Positions 59,067 through 64,000 of a stretch of DNA of 64,000 nt are shown one piece after another. The DNA is from JBBPZA01 sp963797015 (GTDB taxonomy: Bacteria > Actinomycetota > Thermoleophilia > Solirubrobacterales > Solirubrobacteraceae). The stretch is taken from contig CAWCNV010000016.1 in the NCBI GenBank assembly GCA_963797015.1, positions 62,001 through 126,000 on the forward strand, given 5' to 3'. The notes under the pieces are model-generated. The model was not told the DNA's origin and did no database searches. It saw nothing but the letters and a program-made list of their open reading frames with translations. The position numbers and the translations under genes are program-made. The stretch's first letter is position 1; each line of letters starts with the position of its first letter.

Positions 59067-60236
59067 ATGTTCGACGTTCAAGCTGCTCTGCGCCACCTCG
59101 TCGAGGTCGAGGGCTCGGACCTTCACCTGAAGGTGCCGTCGCGGCCGCTCGTGCGCGTGCACGGGCGCCTGGAGCCAATCGAGGGATCGGAGCGCCTGGA
59201 CCACGCGGACACCGAGAAGGCGCTGCGCGAGTTGCTGACCGACCCGGTCAAGCTCGATGAGTTCTCCACCGCGCACGAGGTCGACTTCGCCTATTCGCTG
59301 CCCGGATTTGCGCGCTTCCGCGCCAACGCCTTCCGGCAGCGGGGCTCGATCTCGATCGTCTGCCGCGCGATCCCGTTCGACGTGCGCTCGCTCGACGACC
59401 TCGGGCTCCCGCCGGTGATCCGCCGGCTGGCCGAGGAGGAGCGCGGGATCGTGCTCGTCACCGGCACCACGGGCTCGGGCAAGTCGACGACGCTCGCGGC
59501 GATGATCGACCACGTCAACCGGACGATGTCCAAGCACGTCGTCACGATCGAGGACCCGATCGAGTTCCTGCACCCAGACCACAACTCGATCGTCAACCAG
59601 CGCGAGGTCGGTCAGGACACCGCCTCGTTCCAGCGCGCGCTGCGACGGGTGCTGCGCCAGGACCCAGACGTCATCCTGATCGGCGAGTTGCGCGACGAGG
59701 AGACGGTCCAGACGGCCCTGTCGGCGGCGGAGACCGGCCACCTCGTGCTCTCGACCATCCACACGGTCGATGCCTCGGAGTCCATCAACCGCGTCATCGA
59801 TTTCTTTCCGCCGCATCAGCATCAGCAGGCCCGCGCGATGCTCGCCGGCACGCTCAAGGGGATCGTCTCCCAGCGGCTCGTCCCCACGCCGGGCGGCGGC
59901 GGCCGCGTCGCGACCTGCGAGGTCCTCGTCATGACCGGCCGCGTGCGCGACATGATCACCGACCACTCGCAGACCGGGCGCCTGACCGAGGCGATCACCG
60001 AGGGTGAGTACTACGGGATGCAGACCTTCGACCAGGCGCTGTTCACGCACGTCCAGGCGGGCCGGGTGACGATGGAGGACGCGCTGCGCGCGGCGACCAG
60101 CCCGCACGACTTCAAGCTGCTGGTCGCGGCGGGCGGCCGCCGGGCCACGAGCATGGAGGACGTAGCCGAGCGGCTGGGCGAAGCGCGGACGCCCGAGCAC
60201 GCCGCGCCCCCGGGCCCTCCGGGCAACGGCCGATAA
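59067..60236 (+). CDS. pilT: Type IV pilus retraction ATPase PilT
   Basis: A 389-residue protein from ATG 59067. Walker A GTTGSGKST is at 133-141, the Walker B region is VILIGELRDEET, and HLVLSTIHTVDA and SQRLVPTPGG are further PilT marks. The N-terminal HLVEVEGSDLHLKVPSRPLV is the usual PilT opening. It powers pilus retraction and twitching at the inner membrane. No pilin or PilB gene is in view, so the rest of the system must be elsewhere. Confidence 0.93.
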   Translation: MFDVQAALRHLVEVEGSDLHLKVPSRPLVRVHGRLEPIEGSERLDHADTEKALRELLTDPVKLDEFSTAHEVDFAYSLPGFARFRANAFRQRGSISIVCRAIPFDVRSLDDLGLPPVIRRLAEEERGIVLVTGTTGSGKSTTLAAMIDHVNRTMSKHVVTIEDPIEFLHPDHNSIVNQREVGQDTASFQRALRRVLRQDPDVILIGELRDEETVQTALSAAETGHLVLSTIHTVDASESINRVIDFFPPHQHQQARAMLAGTLKGIVSQRLVPTPGGGGRVATCEVLVMTGRVRDMITDHSQTGRLTEAITEGEYYGMQTFDQALFTHVQAGRVTMEDALRAATSPHDFKLLVAAGGRRATSMEDVAERLGEARTPEHAAPPGPPGNGR

Positions 60237-60339
60237 GCGGTGCATAAATAGTCGTCCGATGCGACCGCCGGAGCCTTGACGGCGTCCCATGCGTCGTGAA
60301 AGGTGAAGACCCTCGACCGCTCGATCTGGAGGCCAGGTA

Positions 60340-61062
60340 GTGCAGACAACGCTCGCGCAGTTCAACGAGACCCAGTCCCAGGACGCGTTCACCCTGCAGA
60401 ACTCGAAGCTGCTCAAGGTGCGCCTCGCTCAGGTAACGGTCCAGGCCAAGGCCGGCGCGATGGTGGCCTACCAGGGCGAGGTCGGCTTCGAGCACGCGGG
60501 CTCGGGCGGCATGGGGCGCTTCATCAAGAAGGCCGTCAGCGGCGAGGGCACGCAGCTGATGAAGGTCTCGGGCTCAGGCGAGGTGTTCCTGGCCGACCTC
60601 GCCCAGGACATCCACCTCATCTACCTGGAGAACGACTCGATCACCTGTAACGGCGCCAACGTGCTCGCGTTCGACGCCGGCATCGACTGGGACATCAAGA
60701 TCGAGCGCGGCGCGGGCGCGATGGCCGGCGGCTACAGCAACATGGCCCTTCAGGGCACGGGCTGGGTGGCGATCATCTCCAACGGCCCGCCGGTGCTGCT
60801 CAACGTCGCGCAGGCCCAGACCTTCGTCGACCCGCAGGCGGCGATCACCTGGTCCTCGGGGGTCGCCACGTCGTTCAAGACCGACTTCAAGATGAAGGAC
60901 CTGATCGGCAAGGGCTCGGGCGAGCAGGTCCAGCTCGCGTTCTCCGGCCAGGGCTGGGTGCTGGTCCAGCCGTCGGAGGGAACGGTCAAGGGCGCCGCGG
61001 GTGGGACGGGCGGAGCGCAGCAGTCCTCGAACAACCCGCTGGGCAGCCTGCTGGGGCAATAA
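60340..61062 (+). CDS. AIM24 family protein
   Basis: A 240-residue protein from GTG 60340. FTLQNSKLLKVRLAQVTVQA and KAGAMVAYQGEVGFEH open the AIM24 (TRAP-like) barrel; GEVFLADLAQDIHLIYLEND and NVLAFDAGIDWDIK are conserved in the family. The C-terminal 25 residues are a disordered Gly/Ser/Gln tail. Function in bacteria is unknown; membrane association is suggested for relatives. About 100 bases separate it from pilT. Confidence 0.85.
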   Translation: MQTTLAQFNETQSQDAFTLQNSKLLKVRLAQVTVQAKAGAMVAYQGEVGFEHAGSGGMGRFIKKAVSGEGTQLMKVSGSGEVFLADLAQDIHLIYLENDSITCNGANVLAFDAGIDWDIKIERGAGAMAGGYSNMALQGTGWVAIISNGPPVLLNVAQAQTFVDPQAAITWSSGVATSFKTDFKMKDLIGKGSGEQVQLAFSGQGWVLVQPSEGTVKGAAGGTGGAQQSSNNPLGSLLGQ

Positions 61063-61132
61063 GCGCGCTGGTCGCGCGGCCGGCGGCGATTGAGCGGGTG
61101 CCACCGGGGAGCGGCCGGCCGCGCGCAGTTCA

Positions 61133-61147
61133 CTTCACTTCGTGAAG
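61133..61147 (+). promoter_or_regulatory. Inverted repeat, candidate HxlR operator
   Basis: CTTCAC-TTC-GTGAAG, a perfect 6-bp dyad with a 3-base centre, 22 bases before the HxlR start. A further CTTCA occurs at 61163. Placement over the probable promoter fits autoregulation; this is inference. Confidence 0.45.
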
Positions 61148-61168
61148 CTTCGCGCTACCATGCTTCAT

Positions 61169-61540
61169 ATGGCGCGTAGCAACGATGACTGTCCTGTCTG
61201 TCGCACCGCCGAGGTGGTGTGCGGGAAGTGGACGCTCCTCGTCATCCGTGATCTCGCCGAGGGCCGCTCGCGCTTCTGCGAGCTCGAGCGCTCACTCGCC
61301 GGCATCAGCCCGCGGACGCTGTCGCTGCGCCTGCGCGGGCTCGAGGAGGAGGGGATCGTCGAGCGGCACACGTTCTCCGAGGTGCCGCCGCGCGTCGAGT
61401 ACTCGCTGACCGAGAAGGGCCGCGCGCTGCTGCCGATCGTGGAGAACATGCGCGAGTACGGCACCCTCTGGCTCGGAGCGCCGTGCGCGAGCGAGGGCTC
61501 GAGCACGAGCGACGCGCCCGTCGCCGCTGTAGCGGCATAA
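61169..61540 (+). CDS. HxlR-family transcriptional regulator
   Basis: A 123-residue winged-helix protein. ATG 61169 is chosen because the family normally starts close to 'CPV..t...i.GKWTLLI.rdL', here CPVCRTAEVVCGKWTLLVIR. The upstream ATG 61160 and GTG 61142 are in frame, but the latter lies inside the inverted repeat. LAGISPRTLSLRLRGLEEEG is the recognition helix and VEYSLTEKGRALLP the wing. Four cysteines (C8, C11, C18, C37) suggest redox or electrophile sensing as in HypR/QorR. The GlsB-like gene follows by 10 bases and may be in its regulon. Confidence 0.9.
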   Translation: MARSNDDCPVCRTAEVVCGKWTLLVIRDLAEGRSRFCELERSLAGISPRTLSLRLRGLEEEGIVERHTFSEVPPRVEYSLTEKGRALLPIVENMREYGTLWLGAPCASEGSSTSDAPVAAVAA

Positions 61541-61550
61541 GGAGGTAGAG

Positions 61551-61853
61551 ATGATTGGAGCGCTGATACTCGGTTTCTTCGCCGGGTTCATCGGTCGTGC
61601 GCTGGTGCCCAACGACGTGCTGTCCGGTCTGAGCGGGCCGAAGTCCTGGCTCGCGTCGATCGTCCTGGGGCTCGTCGGCGCCATCGTCGGGTGGCTCATC
61701 TTCACGGGCCTGCTCGGCATCGGCGACACCGACGTCTTCGACTGGGGCGGAATCGTCAGCGCGCTGATCGGCGTGATCCTCGTGCTGCTGATCGCGGGCT
61801 TCGTCGTGCGCCGCGGCGGCGGCGGCGGCGGCCAACGCCCGGCCGCGACCTGA
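61551..61853 (+). CDS. GlsB/YeaQ/YmgE-family small membrane protein
   Basis: A 100-residue protein with strong ribosome-binding site AAGGAGG. It has three hydrophobic helices: GALILGFFAGFIGRALVP; a GPKSWLASIVLGLVGAIVGW segment; and GGIVSALIGVILVLLIAGFV. The tail is poly-Gly. The family is linked to general stress responses, often membrane-associated; function unclear. Confidence 0.9.
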   Translation: MIGALILGFFAGFIGRALVPNDVLSGLSGPKSWLASIVLGLVGAIVGWLIFTGLLGIGDTDVFDWGGIVSALIGVILVLLIAGFVVRRGGGGGGQRPAAT

Positions 61854-61938
61854 CAGCCGCGCAGCGCGCGGGCGACGGTTTCTGCAACGCCCGCTGCGCC
61901 GGGCAGGAGTGGTGGGCGACCGCGGCGAACGGCGCCCC

Positions 61939-63243
61939 ATGCGCAACTCCCACCTCCACCAGACCCTGCGCGCCTTCGCCGAGGAGTCCGCGCTGCAGCT
62001 CGCGGGCCAGCTCGCCCAGGGCGCCGAGCTGCCCTTCGAGCTGACCGAGTCCCAGGGTGCGCGGGCCGCCCTGTACTGCTACCGGCCCCGCACCGACCAG
62101 TTCATCCACTCGCAGGTGGGGACGCTCGGCCACATGCCCTCCTACGCGGCGGCGGCGCAGGCGCTCGAGCGCCTCGGCGGCCTTGACTCCTACCTGCGCC
62201 TGCGCGGGGAGCGGCGCATGCCCGCGACCGACGCGGAGCGGGCCGACGCCGCGCTGCGCACTTTCCTGAACCGCGTGTTCGACGAGACGACCGACTTCGA
62301 TCTGTCGGGCGAGCGCTTCGAGCGCGCCTACCGCGAGCTCGAGGAGGCGTTGTTCACCGGGCGCACGCTGACCACCACGCTCGCGCCCGTGCTCGGGCTC
62401 GAGCTGCAGTCGCGCGAGGTCCCGATCGGCGAGGGGCTCTCGCTCGCGCGTGGCGATGCCGTTGACGACGTCCCGGACGACGCGCTGTGGCTCGGCGCCG
62501 GGGAGGCCGGTCGCCCGAACACGCTGGCCGTGCTCACGGTCGAGAGCCGCCCGGGGGATCTCGTGCCCGTATCGCGCGCCCGCGTGCGCTTCCGGCGCCT
62601 GCTGACTGCCCTGCGGCTCTTCGAGCGCGGCGGGTACGCGCTCGGTCCAGCCGCGTGGACGCGGCAGGACGCGGGCCCATGGCGGCTCGTCGCACTCGGC
62701 GGCACCGGGCGCCCCAAAGGTGTGACCACGCGGATCGCATCCGCCGAGGAGGACGAGCTGCGCGCGTTCGTGAACCTGGTGGCGCGGCGCCGGCCGCAGA
62801 GCGGCGAGATCGCCTGGGCGCTCTCGCGCTTCGACCTGGGCTGCGAGCGCCTGGCTCCCTTCGAGGCGCTCACCGACCACCTGCTCGCCCTGCGCGCGCT
62901 GCTCGAGCCCGAGGGCGCGGCCAGCGGCCGGCTCGCACAGCGCCTGGCCGCGATCTGCGCGGTCCCGCAGGAGCGCGCGGCGCTCGCCGAGCGCGTCGCG
63001 CACGCGATCTCACTCGAGCGCGCGGTGATCGCTGGGCTCGCTCCCGCGGGCGCCGGCGTCGACGCGCTGGTCGACGAGCTCGCCGACCACCTGCGCGCGC
63101 TGCTGCGCGACGTCCTCTGCGGGCACCTGGACCCGGACCTGGTCACGGTCGCCGACGAGCTGCTCGCGCCGCCCCCGGCGCCACCCGCGCCACCCGTCCC
63201 GGACGAGGCCGAGGAGGTGGAGGAGGCCGCCGCCGTGCGGTGA
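61939..63243 (+). CDS. Conserved hypothetical with possible HEPN-like C-terminal domain
   Basis: A 434-residue protein from ATG 61939 (GTG 61909 is also in frame). The N-terminal half has 'HLHQTLRAFAEESALQLAG' and aromatic strands. The middle carries LLTALRLFERGGYALGPAAW and GPWRLVALGGTGRPKG. The C-terminal half (SRFDLGCERLAPFEALTDHL, LLALRALLEPEGAASGRLAQ and RLAAICAVPQERAALAERVA) resembles the helical core of ApeA/HEPN-type proteins, without the canonical catalytic R-x4-6-H clearly visible. It ends in a Pro/acidic tail. HEPN is a pattern-based guess; function not known. Confidence 0.5.
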   Translation: MRNSHLHQTLRAFAEESALQLAGQLAQGAELPFELTESQGARAALYCYRPRTDQFIHSQVGTLGHMPSYAAAAQALERLGGLDSYLRLRGERRMPATDAERADAALRTFLNRVFDETTDFDLSGERFERAYRELEEALFTGRTLTTTLAPVLGLELQSREVPIGEGLSLARGDAVDDVPDDALWLGAGEAGRPNTLAVLTVESRPGDLVPVSRARVRFRRLLTALRLFERGGYALGPAAWTRQDAGPWRLVALGGTGRPKGVTTRIASAEEDELRAFVNLVARRRPQSGEIAWALSRFDLGCERLAPFEALTDHLLALRALLEPEGAASGRLAQRLAAICAVPQERAALAERVAHAISLERAVIAGLAPAGAGVDALVDELADHLRALLRDVLCGHLDPDLVTVADELLAPPPAPPAPPVPDEAEEVEEAAAVR

Positions 63244-63318
63244 TCGCGCGATGGCCGGCCGCTTCGCCCCGCGCGCGCACCGAGCGCGGCGCGCGGCGGA
63301 CGGCGGCGAGGCAGGGAC

Positions 63319-64000
63319 CTAGGCCACGACCTCCGCCAGCATCGCCGAGCGCTCCTCCTCGGTCGCCCACAGGTAGCGCAGGATCGCGCGCAGGCCGTCG
63401 AGGTCGTGCACGTCCTCGTCCAGGTGCGGGACGAGGATCATCCGGTCCTCGCCCCCCAGCTGCTCGGCCAGGCGCGCGATGTTCGCGCGGTCGCGGCGCG
63501 CGAGCACGTGGTAGTCGGCGAGGTTCTCGGCCACCCGCTCGGCGAGCTTCTCGCCCAGGTCGGGCCCGAGCTGGCGGGCGACCTCGTCCACGTCCAGATC
63601 GCCCAGCACGTCGTGGTGCACGCGGTTGACGATCACGCCGCCGAACGGCATGCGCGCGGCCTTGAGCTTGCGCCAGAAGAACGTCGCCTCCTCGATCGGC
63701 TCGCGCTCCGGTGACGTGATCAGGAGAAAGGTGGTGGCCGGATCCGCGAGCAGCGCGTTGACCGCGCTCGCCCGCTCCTTGAAGCCGTCGATCATCCCGC
63801 CCAGCGAGCGGAAGAAGACCGAGAGGTCCTGTAGGAGGTCGATGCCGGTGACGCGCTTGAGGACCGAGAAGACCACGCCCGTCCCGCGGCCGAAGAGCTT
63901 CATCCCGAAGCCCGTGGGCCGCAGGAACACCTGCAGCGCGCGGCCCTCGAAGAAGCTCGTCAGGCGATCCGGGGCGTCGAGGAAGTCCAGCGCGTTGCGC
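63319..64000 (-). CDS. ArsA-family ATPase, C-terminal part
   Basis: About 226 residues, open to the right edge, so the N-terminal Walker A half is missing. FLLITSPEREPIEEATFFWR and FGGVIVNRVHHDVLGD match the conserved C-terminal half of ArsA/GET3-like ATPases, with NRVH corresponding to the adenine-binding Asn. GPDLGEKLAERVAENLADYH is helical. Actinobacterial members often occur as pairs and are not shown to be arsenite pumps. The other half, or a partner gene, should lie beyond 64000. Confidence 0.85.
   Translation of the reverse strand, partial: RNALDFLDAPDRLTSFFEGRALQVFLRPTGFGMKLFGRGTGVVFSVLKRVTGIDLLQDLSVFFRSLGGMIDGFKERASAVNALLADPATTFLLITSPEREPIEEATFFWRKLKAARMPFGGVIVNRVHHDVLGDLDVDEVARQLGPDLGEKLAERVAENLADYHVLARRDRANIARLAEQLGGEDRMILVPHLDEDVHDLDGLRAILRYLWATEEERSAMLAEVVA

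Overview
The window is very GC-rich, with almost exclusively G/C third codon positions, frequent GTG (and one TTG) starts and dense 4-base start/stop overlaps. Gene content points to a high-GC actinobacterium: zwf-opcA, PASTA and FHA proteins, PP2C, egtB-egtD ergothioneine genes, a WS/DGAT acyltransferase, and actinobacterial-style cyclic-di-AMP (ydaO-type) riboswitches ahead of wall genes. My guess is the class Thermoleophilia (Solirubrobacterales-like); this is inferred from gene content and not proven. I see no rRNA, tRNA, CRISPR array, insertion sequence or phage gene.

Layout. 1-3.6 kb: end of the oxidative pentose phosphate genes zwf-opcA and small hypothetical genes. 3.7-8.4 kb: a GT39-type membrane glycosyltransferase, the ribosome-rescue factor ArfB, a frameshifted NHL-repeat protein and a PASTA protein. 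8.5-24.4 kb: a surface-glycan region. Its core is a tightly coupled plus-strand operon (11.2-20.5 kb): FAD sugar mutase-like enzyme, duplicated GT2, two GT4s, NodB deacetylase, methyltransferase, GH30-like lipoprotein. It ends in an unusual hexapeptide-repeat protein whose last turns become a cysteine ladder. Minus-strand oxidoreductase, methyltransferase, MBL and GT2 genes flank it. 24.4-27.6 kb: a c-di-AMP riboswitch driving a glycosidase/peptidoglycan-binding protein, then DUF5679, a MetE-like protein and a cold-shock protein. 27.6-33.7 kb: stress and housekeeping genes (PP2C, DUF72, PEBP, RemA-like, ferritin-like + CDGSH, nitroreductase, rhodanese) and a secreted propeller. 33.9-37.7 kb: a giant FHA - Trp/Pro-repeat - DUF4234 protein. 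37.7-48.9 kb: flavin oxidase, PLP enzyme, secreted glycosidase, and acyl-CoA dehydrogenase, thiolase, WS/DGAT and SDR genes of fatty-acyl metabolism. 48.9-55.4 kb: egtD-egtB, frameshifted RibD-like reductase, class II FBPase glpX, moeA. 55.5-58.4 kb: a second c-di-AMP riboswitch driving an RlpA-like protein, then the principal sigma factor. 58.5-64 kb: secreted EF-loop protein, PilT, AIM24, HxlR regulator, GlsB-like protein, HEPN-like protein and a partial ArsA-family ATPase.

How the parts relate. The glycan operon, the PASTA and FHA proteins, and the two riboswitch-controlled wall proteins all suggest envelope construction with c-di-AMP control. Two loci (NHL protein, RibD-like protein) carry single-base frameshifts that look like assembly errors or fresh mutations. 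Several convergent gene pairs end in a shared CTAG, each gene's stop lying inside the other's.
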